This document shows positions 1 through 7,553 of a stretch of 21,875 nt of DNA, in pieces. The notes under the pieces were generated by a model. That model searched no databases, was not told the origin of the DNA, and was given only the letters and a program-made list of their open reading frames with translations. Positions within the stretch are counted from its first letter, which is position 1. Every line of letters starts with the position of its first letter. This stretch comes from Savagea sp. GTDB taxonomy: Bacteria; Bacillota; Bacilli; Bacillales_A; Planococcaceae. The translations under genes and the position numbers were made by a program. The DNA lies in NCBI GenBank assembly GCA_030152585.1, contig JASLJC010000126.1:1-21875 (forward strand), written 5' to 3'.

Positions 1-1
1 A

Positions 2-7
2 TGTCAA
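2..7 (-). promoter_or_regulatory. Perfect -35 hexamer at window edge, possible rRNA P2
   Basis: The minus strand reads TTGACA, a perfect sigma-A -35 hexamer, preceded by an A/T-rich run. Its -10 box would lie outside the window, so the promoter cannot be confirmed. It is about 80-105 bases beyond the P1-like promoter, similar to the spacing of tandem rrn promoters in Bacillus. Confidence 0.35.
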
Positions 8-83
8 CATCTTTTTTAAAAGATTTTGAAAGGATTCGTTTCGTTATGTTTGATTATCACTTTCTCTTGAAGCGATGTATATA

Positions 84-112
84 ACTATACGCTCGTTCTC
101 TTTGAAATGCAA
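84..112 (-). promoter_or_regulatory. Sigma-A promoter pointing left, likely rRNA P1
   Basis: On the minus strand a -35 box TTGCAT (107-112) is followed by an exact 17-base spacer and a -10 box TATAGT (84-89). A-rich tracts lie directly upstream of the -35 box and could act as an UP element. It fires leftward, away from the gyrA operon terminator, with no gene start before the window edge. That suits the first of tandem rRNA-operon promoters. Confidence 0.55.
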
Positions 113-305
113 CCTTTTTTTGAGTTTTTTAATTATTTCCTGTATCGTTAAATGCCTTATATAGAAGGAACTTAATTTTAAGTAAAATTTTTAATCGTAT
201 TTTGAACCTTTTAAATACATATGTATACTCTTTTCCTTCTTATTATTCATATACTTTCGTAAAAATACACTTCATTCATCAAACATCATGTAACACTTTA
301 AAGAA

Positions 306-350
306 ACAAATAAAAAGACACTTGAATTTATGAACTATTCAAGTGCCTTT
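306..350 (-). terminator. Rho-independent terminator of the gyrA/HD-GYP operon
   Basis: Arms 314-327 and 337-350 pair over 14 bases with one mismatch, around a 9-base loop. Read on the minus strand the stem is followed by a T-rich tail (complement of 306-316). It lies 27 bases after the HD-GYP stop codon and ends the yaaA-recF-gyrB-gyrA-HD-GYP transcript. Confidence 0.85.
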
Positions 351-376
351 CTCATATAACGACTTCAATTTATTTT

Positions 377-1483
377 TTATCCATTGCGTTGAGTCGAAAT
401 TACTTTATCGATCCATACCTCTTTTTCCTTAAGCAAATCAAAACGCGTACGACTCGGTAAAAGTTCAATGACCGGGCGCAATCTTTTTTCTTTTGGCACT
501 TCTTGAATGATTCCTACTGCACCATTTGTCAGGCGAACACGCATGCCAACTTCTAATTGGTCGGCTACTTTTTCAAGTGCTCGGATAACATTTAACCGTA
601 ATATGCCTAGTCCATTTTGACGTAGTTCAGCAAGTGCTTCATGTGGATTGTATGCTTCGCGATAAGGACGGCGAGATGAGAGTGCAACAAATACATCGCT
701 CACAGCTAATATTTGACCAATTTCAGAACATGCTTTGAATCGGATTTGACGTGGATATCCTGAGCCATCAAGTCGTTCGTGATGTTCGGCAACACCACGC
801 TTCATATCATCTCGTATAAGTACACTATCTGCGATTGCACGAACGGATTTCTCAACATGTTCTTGTATTTCATTTTTCTCGAATTCGCTTAAAGCACCAC
901 GTTTTTCAAGTAAACGTGATTCATAACGTAACATGCCGACATCACTTACAGCACCAGCTAAACAGAGTTGATTCAAATCTGCCTCTTTATAGCCAAGTTG
1001 TTCACCAATTGCTGCAGATAATAGCCCGACAAGAATAGCTTTATGTTCCCAATAGTAAGATTCATCCATATACTCCATTAGTTCGAGTAAGTTCGGACGT
1101 TCTTCTACGTATTGTTCTCTTAACAATAATAAAGTTTGTCGTAAGTTCGAAACTTGCAGCTTACTTCCGGAACGATAATTGTAAAAAATAGACTGTACTG
1201 TTTGAAACGTTTCTTCGTATTGCCGTTCAAAAGAAGTTTGTTCTTTTGTGGACTCTTCCTCTTTTTCTACGGGACGTACTTCTTCTGTTGTTGCTGTTGT
1301 GTCTACTTCTTGTTGTTCCGTTTGAACGAGTACTGTTTCGACTTGAAATTGTTCGAGCAAAACGATATGTCCTGGTGTTAAATACGTTTCAGCTCGAACG
1401 ATCGGCTGCTTCGTATTAATGAATACATCTTCTAATAATAAATCGCCGACAACGAGTTCGTCTACTCGTTTTTCCACTTCCAT
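377..1483 (-). CDS. HD-GYP-like domain protein with degenerate HD motif
   Basis: The protein has 368 residues. Residues 1-55 resemble the small beta-rich N-terminal domain common in HD-GYP proteins, then comes a low-complexity Glu/Thr/Gln linker (about 55-90). The HD-GYP domain spans about 140-300, and a short basic C-terminal domain ends the protein. HD-GYP proteins usually hydrolyse cyclic di-GMP using His/Asp metal ligands. Visible here are H147, S180-D181 where the HD dyad is expected, H209, HH 234-235 followed by ERLDGSGYP, D263 and RPYR (272-275). Loss of the HD histidine may reduce or change catalysis; it could also act as a sensor. The gene starts 16 bases after gyrA with a strong GGAGG, so it is co-transcribed with gyrase. 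HD-GYP genes sit after gyrA in several Bacillales. The family call is secure; the activity is unknown. Confidence 0.85.
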   Translation of the reverse strand: MEVEKRVDELVVGDLLLEDVFINTKQPIVRAETYLTPGHIVLLEQFQVETVLVQTEQQEVDTTATTEEVRPVEKEEESTKEQTSFERQYEETFQTVQSIFYNYRSGSKLQVSNLRQTLLLLREQYVEERPNLLELMEYMDESYYWEHKAILVGLLSAAIGEQLGYKEADLNQLCLAGAVSDVGMLRYESRLLEKRGALSEFEKNEIQEHVEKSVRAIADSVLIRDDMKRGVAEHHERLDGSGYPRQIRFKACSEIGQILAVSDVFVALSSRRPYREAYNPHEALAELRQNGLGILRLNVIRALEKVADQLEVGMRVRLTNGAVGIIQEVPKEKRLRPVIELLPSRTRFDLLKEKEVWIDKVISTQRNG

Positions 1484-1499
1484 CTCGCGTCCTCCTCAT

Positions 1500-4001
1500 T
1501 TATTCTGTCGTCTGTTCTTCTACTGCTGTCACTTCTTCTTCGACTTGATCCGTTTCGTCTTCGATTTCCATCTCTTCTACAACGGCAACAGTCGCTACCG
1601 CTTCTCCTTCGTCTAAACGAATGAGACGAACACCTTGTGTGTTTCGTCCGAATGTCGAAATATCTTCTACTTTCATTCGAATTAAGACGCCACCAATCGT
1701 CATGATCATTAAGTCTTCGTTTCCTTTTACGATTGTCATCGCAACGAGTGAACCATTTTTATCGGTAACATGTAACGTTTTCAAGCCGTAACCAGCACGT
1801 TTCTGTTCACGATATTCTTCTTCTTCTGTTCGTTTACCGTAACCTTTTTCTGTTACGACGAGTACTTCTTCGCCTTCGCTGATCGTATCCATCCCAACGA
1901 CTTCATCTTCATTGCGTAAACGAATACCGATAACACCACCTGCTGTTCGTCCCATGACACGCGCATCTTTTTCTGGGAAACGAATGGCCATACCGCTTTT
2001 CGTCGCCATTAAAACGTCCGTCTCGCCATCTGTCAGTCGAACAGAAATAAGTTCATCATCACCACGTAACGTCAGCGCAATTAAACCGTTTGAACGAATG
2101 TTGCGGTATTCCGTAATCGAAGAACGTTTAATAATCCCGTTTTTCGTCGCAAACAATAAATATTGCTCTTCCTCTTCATCTATTTCTGAAATTGGAATAA
2201 ATGTTGTCACGTGCTCATTTTCTTCTAGTTCAATTAAATTGATAAGTGGAATCCCTTTTGCTGTTCGGTTAAACTCCGGAATTTCGTATCCTTTTTTCTT
2301 GAATACGCGACCTTTTGATGTGAAAAACAGCAACGTATCATGTGTCGACGTTTGTAAAAGGTGTTCAACGAAATCATCTTCATTCGTTCCCATACCTTGT
2401 ACGCCACGACCACCGCGTCGTTGACTACGGTACGTGTCGACAGGGAGACGTTTAATATATCCAGCTTGCGTTAACGTAATGACGATACTTTCAACTGGAA
2501 TGAGATCTTCATCTTCGATAATATGTGCACCACTCGTATCAATTACTGTACGACGTTCGTCTGCATATTTTTCTTTAATTTCGATAATTTCTTCTCGAAT
2601 AATGTCTAATACGCGGTCTTCATTCATTAAAATCGCTTTTAATTCAACGATGAGTGCTTGTAATTCTTCGTATTCTTCTTCGACTTTCTCGCGCTCTAAA
2701 CCTGTTAAACGTTGTAGACGCATATCTAAAATCGCCTGTGCTTGACGTTCCGATAAGTCGTACTCTGTCATTAACCCTTGTTTTGCAACGCTTCCTGTTG
2801 AAGAATGGCGAATGACTTCTAAAATCGAATCGATTTTTTCAAGCGCGATACGCAATCCTTCTAAAATGTGAGCACGGGCTTCCGCTCGATTTAAATCGTA
2901 TTGCGTACGGCGTCGAATGACTTCTTTTTGATGCTCTAAATAATGAACGAGTACTTCTTTTAACGTTAATACTTTCGGACGTCCATCGACGAGTGCTAAC
3001 ATGTTGACGCTAAATGTCGATTGTAATGCCGTCTGTTTGTATAAATTGTTTAAAACGACGTTCGCATTAACGTCGCGACGGATGTCGATGACGACACGCA
3101 TTCCTTCGCGATCGGATTGATCGGCTAAATACGTAATACCGTCAATTTTTTTCTCTCGTACGAGCTCGGCAATTTTTTCAACGAGTCGTGCTTTGTTCAC
3201 TTGGTAAGGAAGCTCGGTAATGACGATCGTTTCTTTTCCACTTTTTGCTTCCTCGATATGAACTTTTCCTCGAATCGTAATCGAACCGCGCCCTGTCGTA
3301 TACGCTTGACGAATGCCCGATCGTCCTAAAATAATACCACCTGTCGGAAAATCAGGTCCGGGCATAACGTCCATTAATTGTTCGGACGTAATCTCTGGGT
3401 CCGCTGCAACTGCTAATACTCCATCAATTGCTTCTCCTAAATGATGCGGTGGAATATTCGTCGCCATACCGACTGCAATCCCGCTCGTTCCATTAACGAG
3501 TAAGTTTGGAAAACGGCTCGGTAATACGACAGGCTCTTCGTCTTGACCATCATAGTTGTCTTGGAAATCGACTGTATCTTTATTAATATCACGAAGTAAT
3601 TCCATCGTAATCCGCGTCATTTTAGACTCTGTATAACGCATCGCAGCCGCTTCATCTCCGTCGACCGTACCGAAGTTTCCTTTTCCGTCGATTAATTCGT
3701 AACGCTGACTAAAATCTTGCGCCATCCGTACCATCGTATCGTAAATCGCCGTATCCCCGTGCGGGTGAAACCGTCCCATTACATCTCCGACGATACGCGC
3801 TGATTTTTTATACGGTTTTCCTGCCGTTAAGCCTGCTTCATGCATCGAATATAAAATACGGCGGTGTACCGGTTTTAAACCATCACGCACATCAGGTAAA
3901 GCACGCGATACGATGACACTCATCGCATAATCTAAAAACGATGTTTTCATCTCTTGACTAATATTAATTCCTTCTACTCCACGTTCAGGCGTATGTGCCA
4001 T
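1500..4001 (-). CDS. gyrA: DNA gyrase subunit A
   Basis: The protein has 833 residues, a normal length. GyrA is the DNA-cleaving subunit of the A2B2 gyrase that adds negative supercoils. The N-terminal breakage-reunion domain contains the catalytic tyrosine Y123 in AAAMRYTE. The quinolone-resistance region reads HPHGDTAIYD (79-88), so the position of E. coli Ser83 is Thr84 and that of Asp87 is Asp88. The C-terminal beta-pinwheel holds the GyrA box QRRGGRGV. The tail is very acidic (many Glu), as in other Bacillales. The start is supported by AAAGGAG nine bases upstream. It lies 30 bases after gyrB in the same operon and is followed 16 bases later by the HD-GYP gene. Confidence 0.98.
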   Translation of the reverse strand: MAHTPERGVEGINISQEMKTSFLDYAMSVIVSRALPDVRDGLKPVHRRILYSMHEAGLTAGKPYKKSARIVGDVMGRFHPHGDTAIYDTMVRMAQDFSQRYELIDGKGNFGTVDGDEAAAMRYTESKMTRITMELLRDINKDTVDFQDNYDGQDEEPVVLPSRFPNLLVNGTSGIAVGMATNIPPHHLGEAIDGVLAVAADPEITSEQLMDVMPGPDFPTGGIILGRSGIRQAYTTGRGSITIRGKVHIEEAKSGKETIVITELPYQVNKARLVEKIAELVREKKIDGITYLADQSDREGMRVVIDIRRDVNANVVLNNLYKQTALQSTFSVNMLALVDGRPKVLTLKEVLVHYLEHQKEVIRRRTQYDLNRAEARAHILEGLRIALEKIDSILEVIRHSSTGSVAKQGLMTEYDLSERQAQAILDMRLQRLTGLEREKVEEEYEELQALIVELKAILMNEDRVLDIIREEIIEIKEKYADERRTVIDTSGAHIIEDEDLIPVESIVITLTQAGYIKRLPVDTYRSQRRGGRGVQGMGTNEDDFVEHLLQTSTHDTLLFFTSKGRVFKKKGYEIPEFNRTAKGIPLINLIELEENEHVTTFIPISEIDEEEEQYLLFATKNGIIKRSSITEYRNIRSNGLIALTLRGDDELISVRLTDGETDVLMATKSGMAIRFPEKDARVMGRTAGGVIGIRLRNEDEVVGMDTISEGEEVLVVTEKGYGKRTEEEEYREQKRAGYGLKTLHVTDKNGSLVAMTIVKGNEDLMIMTIGGVLIRMKVEDISTFGRNTQGVRLIRLDEGEAVATVAVVEEMEIEDETDQVEEEVTAVEEQTTE

Positions 4002-4031
4002 AATCGTAATCTCCTTTCAAAATAGCCAAAA

Positions 4032-5954
4032 CTAAGCGTCTAAGTTTTGTACGTAAGCCGCATTTTCTTCAATAAAGCGACGACGTGGCTCTACTTCATC
4101 TCCCATTAACTGCTCGAATACTTCGTTCGCTTCGAGTGCGTTGTCGAGTTGAACTTGCAACAATACACGTTTGTCCGGGTCCATCGTCGTATCCCACAAT
4201 TCTTCGGCGTTCATTTCACCGAGTCCTTTAAAACGACTTACTTCAGGAGCAGGTGTCGCTGGGAGTTGAGCGAGCGTCTCTTCTAATACGCGTTCGTTCA
4301 GACAATAATATTCTTTTTTCCCTTGTTTAATACCGTAAAGTGGCGGTTGAGCGATATAAACGTACCCTGCTTCGATTAACGGGCGCATAAACCGGAAGAA
4401 AAACGTCAATAACAACGTACGAATATGTGCACCGTCGACATCGGCATCCGTCATAATAATAATTTTATGGTAACGCGCTTTTTCGATATCAAAATCTTCG
4501 CCAATTCCTGTACCGATTGCAGTAATCATCATTCGGATTTCAGCGTTTCCTAAAATACGGTCGATTCGGGCTTTTTCAACGTTTAACACTTTTCCTCGTA
4601 ACGGTAAAATCGCTTGGAAATGACGATCTCGACCACCTTTAGCACTTCCTCCCGCTGAGTTCCCTTCAACGATATACAATTCGCTAATTTCAGGATCACG
4701 TGAGGCACAATCTGCTAATTTTCCTGGCAAGCTCGATACGTCTAATGCGGACTTTTGACGTGCTGTTTCTCGCGCATTTTTCGCAGCGATTCGTGCACGT
4801 GCGGCAGTTAAGCTTTTATCGATGACTTGACGTGCAACGCTCGGGTTTTCGAGTAAAAAACGTTGGAATCCTTCAGAAAACAACGAGTTCGTAATCGAAC
4901 TGACTTCCGAGTTGCCAAGTTTCGTCTTCGTCTGTCCTTCGAATTGTGGATCAGGGTGTTTAATCGAGATAATCGCTGTTAGTCCTTCTCGCACATCGTC
5001 TCCTGTTAAATTCGCTTCGTCTTCTTTTAACAATTTATTACGGCGCGCATAGTCGTTGACGACACGTGTTAAAGCTGTCTTGAAGCCAGACTCATGCGTT
5101 CCTCCTTCATACGTATTAATGTTGTTAGCAAAAGAGAATATGTTTTCAGCAAATCCGCTATTGTATTGCATCGCAATTTCAATCGAAATACCGTCTTTTT
5201 CTCCTTCTACGTAAATCGGATCTTCATGAATCGGTTCTTTATTACGGTTAATATGTTCAACGTATGAACGAATACCACCTTCGTAATGGAACATCGCTTC
5301 TTTTTTCTCTTCTTCTCGTTCATCCGTTAACGTAATACGTAATCCTCGATTTAAATACGCTAACTCTTTTAAACGATGTTCTAAAACGTCATAATCGTAA
5401 ACGGTCGTTTCTTCAAAAATAAGAGGGTCTGCTTTGAAACGAATCGTCGTCCCTGTTTCGTCTGTCTCACCTATAACAGATAATTCTTTCGTCACGAGAC
5501 CACGGTCGAATTCGATATAATGCACTTTTCCGTCTCGTTTTACGTACACTTCTGTCGTTTCAGATAAAGCGTTGACAACAGCCGCTCCTACTCCGTGAAG
5601 ACCTCCTGATACTTTATAGCCTCCACCGCCAAATTTACCACCTGCGTGTAAAACGGTCATAATGACTTCAACTGCTGGACGGCCTGTTGATTCTTGTGTA
5701 CCGACTGGAATTCCTCGTCCGTTATCGTCGACACGAATCCAATTATCTTTTTCAATCGTCACTTCAATGTGATCACAAAAGCCAGCGAGCGCTTCGTCGA
5801 TACTGTTGTCGACAATTTCCCAAACGAGATGGTGTAATCCTCGTGCACTCGTCGTTCCGATATACATACCGGGACGTTTTCGGACAGCTTCGAGACCTTC
5901 TAATACTTGTATTTGATTTTCGTCATAAGACGGTTGTAATTTTTTCTCTTCCAT
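4032..5954 (-). CDS. gyrB: DNA gyrase subunit B
   Basis: The protein has 640 residues, normal for Gram-positive GyrB. It is the ATPase subunit of gyrase. The GHKL ATPase domain at the N terminus shows VDNSIDEALAG and the GGKFGGGGYKVSGGLHGVG lid region. The TOPRIM domain has the acidic motif DADVDG and the PLRGK(V)LNVEKA segment. The TOPRIM motif that is normally EGDSAGGSAKQGR reads EGNSAGGSAKGGR, with Asn at residue 432. It corresponds to E. coli Asp426, where Asn gives quinolone resistance. It starts 16 bases after recF behind an AAGGAA site. The remB/yaaB gene that lies between recF and gyrB in B. subtilis is absent. Confidence 0.98.
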   Translation of the reverse strand: MEEKKLQPSYDENQIQVLEGLEAVRKRPGMYIGTTSARGLHHLVWEIVDNSIDEALAGFCDHIEVTIEKDNWIRVDDNGRGIPVGTQESTGRPAVEVIMTVLHAGGKFGGGGYKVSGGLHGVGAAVVNALSETTEVYVKRDGKVHYIEFDRGLVTKELSVIGETDETGTTIRFKADPLIFEETTVYDYDVLEHRLKELAYLNRGLRITLTDEREEEKKEAMFHYEGGIRSYVEHINRNKEPIHEDPIYVEGEKDGISIEIAMQYNSGFAENIFSFANNINTYEGGTHESGFKTALTRVVNDYARRNKLLKEDEANLTGDDVREGLTAIISIKHPDPQFEGQTKTKLGNSEVSSITNSLFSEGFQRFLLENPSVARQVIDKSLTAARARIAAKNARETARQKSALDVSSLPGKLADCASRDPEISELYIVEGNSAGGSAKGGRDRHFQAILPLRGKVLNVEKARIDRILGNAEIRMMITAIGTGIGEDFDIEKARYHKIIIMTDADVDGAHIRTLLLTFFFRFMRPLIEAGYVYIAQPPLYGIKQGKKEYYCLNERVLEETLAQLPATPAPEVSRFKGLGEMNAEELWDTTMDPDKRVLLQVQLDNALEANEVFEQLMGDEVEPRRRFIEENAAYVQNLDA

Positions 5955-5970
5955 AGCGTGTCATTCCTTC

Positions 5971-7110
5971 CTATTCTTCCTCATTCGAACGAGAACGATC
6001 TGTTACGTGCCCTTGATCCACATGAAAAACTTTCGCCCGTTGGATCGTTTCATGGTCAATGCCGGCAACACTCGTTGTCGTTACGAACGTTTGTACGTGA
6101 CCTTTCATCGTATTTAATAAATGGGTCTGACGTTCGTCATCTAATTCAGACAATACATCATCGAGTAATAAAACAGGGGGTTCTCCGACTTTTTCTTCAA
6201 TTAGTTGAATTTCAGCAAGTTTTAAAGATAACGCAGCGGTTCGTTGCTGACCTTGAGAGCCATATGTTTGAACGTCATAATCATTTACGTAAAATGTCAA
6301 ATCATCACGATGTGGACCGACGAGCGTCGTCCCTCGTTGAAGTTCACGATCCGTTAATGTTTTTAACTTATCTAGTATAACACGTTCCATTTGTTCTACT
6401 GACATTTCAGCATTCAAGCTTTCTAACGTTTCGTAATGGATCGTTAAATGTTCTTTTTCTTTTGAAATTCGATAATGAATCGGATCCGCCCATTTTTGCA
6501 GTTGTGCGATAAAACCGAACCGACGGTAAACGACACGTGCAGCAAGTTGTGCAAACTGTTCTGTATAGACGTCAAATAATGCATGATCTTGGTCATTCAT
6601 TCGACCTCTTACTTGTTTTAACAAAGCGTTGCGCTGCTTGAGTAACTGTTGAAATTGCATTAAGTCATACAAGTAAGGTGCTGAAATTTGCCCGATTTCC
6701 ATATCGATAAAACGACGACGTTCGCGTGGACTGCCTTTTACGATATTTAAATCTTCCGGGGCAAACATGACGACATTAAATGCGCCAATATAATCGCTCA
6801 ACCGTTGTTGTTCCAAATGATTTACTTTCGCCGTTTTGCCTTTTTTAGATAAAAGAAGAGATAACGGTACGTTGCCGTATCGGTTACGTATAGTACCTTC
6901 AATTTTACCATAGGATTGCTCCCATTGAATTAATTCACGATCGACATTCGTCCGATGCGACTTTGCCATCGCTAATACGTATATTGCTTCCATGACGTTC
7001 GTTTTGCCTTGTGCATTTTCACCGATAAAAATATTCACTTCTTCCGAAAACCTTAAGGTCAGTTGTTCATAGTTCCGATATTGTTTTAACTGTAACGATT
7101 CAATTCGCAT
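5971..7110 (-). CDS. recF: DNA replication and repair protein RecF
   Basis: The protein has 379 residues, the usual length. RecF is an SMC-like ATPase that with RecO and RecR loads RecA at single-strand gaps. Walker A is GENAQGKT at residues 30-37. The ABC signature is SQGQQRT at about 285-291, and the Walker B/D-loop LLLDDVLSELD begins at about 314. It starts one base after the yaaA stop with only a weak AAGG site, so translation is probably coupled to yaaA. It is the second gene of the yaaA-recF-gyrB-gyrA operon. The C terminus is a short polar tail. Confidence 0.97.
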   Translation of the reverse strand: MRIESLQLKQYRNYEQLTLRFSEEVNIFIGENAQGKTNVMEAIYVLAMAKSHRTNVDRELIQWEQSYGKIEGTIRNRYGNVPLSLLLSKKGKTAKVNHLEQQRLSDYIGAFNVVMFAPEDLNIVKGSPRERRRFIDMEIGQISAPYLYDLMQFQQLLKQRNALLKQVRGRMNDQDHALFDVYTEQFAQLAARVVYRRFGFIAQLQKWADPIHYRISKEKEHLTIHYETLESLNAEMSVEQMERVILDKLKTLTDRELQRGTTLVGPHRDDLTFYVNDYDVQTYGSQGQQRTAALSLKLAEIQLIEEKVGEPPVLLLDDVLSELDDERQTHLLNTMKGHVQTFVTTTSVAGIDHETIQRAKVFHVDQGHVTDRSRSNEEE

Positions 7111-7111
7111 A

Positions 7112-7336
7112 TTAAGCCTTCATGTCGGATTCGACAGTAAAACGTCCTGCTCCGGGTACTAAAATAAAATCGCCGTCTTTTATTTTACGGCCGCGACGTG
7201 TTTCAACTTCTCCATTCACGAAAACAGCTTGTTCTTGTAAAAACCATTTCGCTTGGCCACCTGTTTCAATAACGCCAACAAGTTGTAACAACTGTCCTAA
7301 CGTAATCGTCGGTGTATCAATTTGCAATGTATTCAT
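7112..7336 (-). CDS. yaaA: S4-domain RNA-binding protein YaaA
   Basis: The protein has 74 residues and is a single S4 RNA-binding fold, seen in GQLLQLVGVIETGGQAKWFLQEQAVFVNGE followed by a basic RRGRKI segment. YaaA-type proteins are conserved between dnaN and recF in Firmicutes and are implicated in large-ribosomal-subunit assembly; they are short and stand alone. GGATG precedes the ATG. Unlike a plain dnaN-yaaA read-through arrangement, it is separated from dnaN by a terminator and has its own promoter, so it heads the recF-gyrB-gyrA operon. Confidence 0.93.
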   Translation of the reverse strand: MNTLQIDTPTITLGQLLQLVGVIETGGQAKWFLQEQAVFVNGEVETRRGRKIKDGDFILVPGAGRFTVESDMKA

Positions 7337-7369
7337 TTATCTCATCCTTTTACTTGAAGTAGTCTTTTC

Positions 7370-7398
7370 ATTTTAACGAATTTTTGTGAAGAAGTAAA
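7370..7398 (-). promoter_or_regulatory. Probable sigma-A promoter of the yaaA-recF-gyrBA operon
   Basis: On the minus strand a -35-like TTTACT (393-398 of the 7 kb block, i.e. 7393-7398) is followed by a 17-base spacer and -10 TAAAAT (7370-7375). It lies 33 bases upstream of the yaaA start and downstream of the dnaN terminator, where a promoter is needed. The -35 box is only a 4/6 match. Confidence 0.55.
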
Positions 7399-7435
7399 AA
7401 AAGAAATCAAGAAAAAAGTACAAATGTTCGCTTTT

Positions 7436-7451
7436 TGTTGTTCGTGAAACA
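7436..7451. promoter_or_regulatory. Degenerate parS-like site
   Basis: The 16 bases TGTTGTTCGTGAAACA match the ParB-binding consensus TGTTTCACGTGAAACA at 13 positions. The right half-site is complete and the three mismatches are in the left half. It lies in the dnaN-yaaA intergenic region, about 1.3 kb from the unwinding element, and a parB gene is encoded in this window. Binding is unproven. Confidence 0.35.
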
Positions 7452-7496
7452 TTATTTGCTCCAAAATAAAGCGTGCCATTTTCTAATTCAACAGAA

Positions 7497-7543
7497 TAAA
7501 AAAAGGTCTTATAAACCGTCTAAAACGGCTCATAAGACCTTGG
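7497..7543 (-). terminator. Rho-independent terminator after dnaN
   Basis: An extended hairpin (arms beginning AAGGTCTTAT at 7503 and ending at about 7541) has a small loop near 7519-7525. It is followed on the minus strand by a run of seven T (complement of 7498-7504). It begins 11 bases after the dnaN stop, separating the dnaA-dnaN transcript from yaaA-recF-gyrBA. Confidence 0.85.
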
Positions 7544-7553
7544 AACATTCTTT

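Larger units (their letters stand above)
1..305. other. Gene-free AT-rich leftward promoter region
   Basis: No credible coding sequence is visible on either strand. The region is strongly AT-rich. It carries a good minus-strand sigma-A promoter and, at the very edge, a second minus-strand -35-like hexamer (listed separately). In B. subtilis an rRNA operon (rrnO) follows gyrA in the same direction, so this stretch is probably the upstream region of an rRNA operon lying beyond the left edge. No rRNA sequence itself is in the window, so this is inference from promoter layout and synteny. Confidence 0.5.

Noticed and set aside
1912..2424. 170-codon plus-strand open frame inside gyrA
   Set aside because: It is antisense to the strongly conserved gyrA C-terminal domain, has Ser/Arg-rich composition and no recognisable family; a shadow frame.
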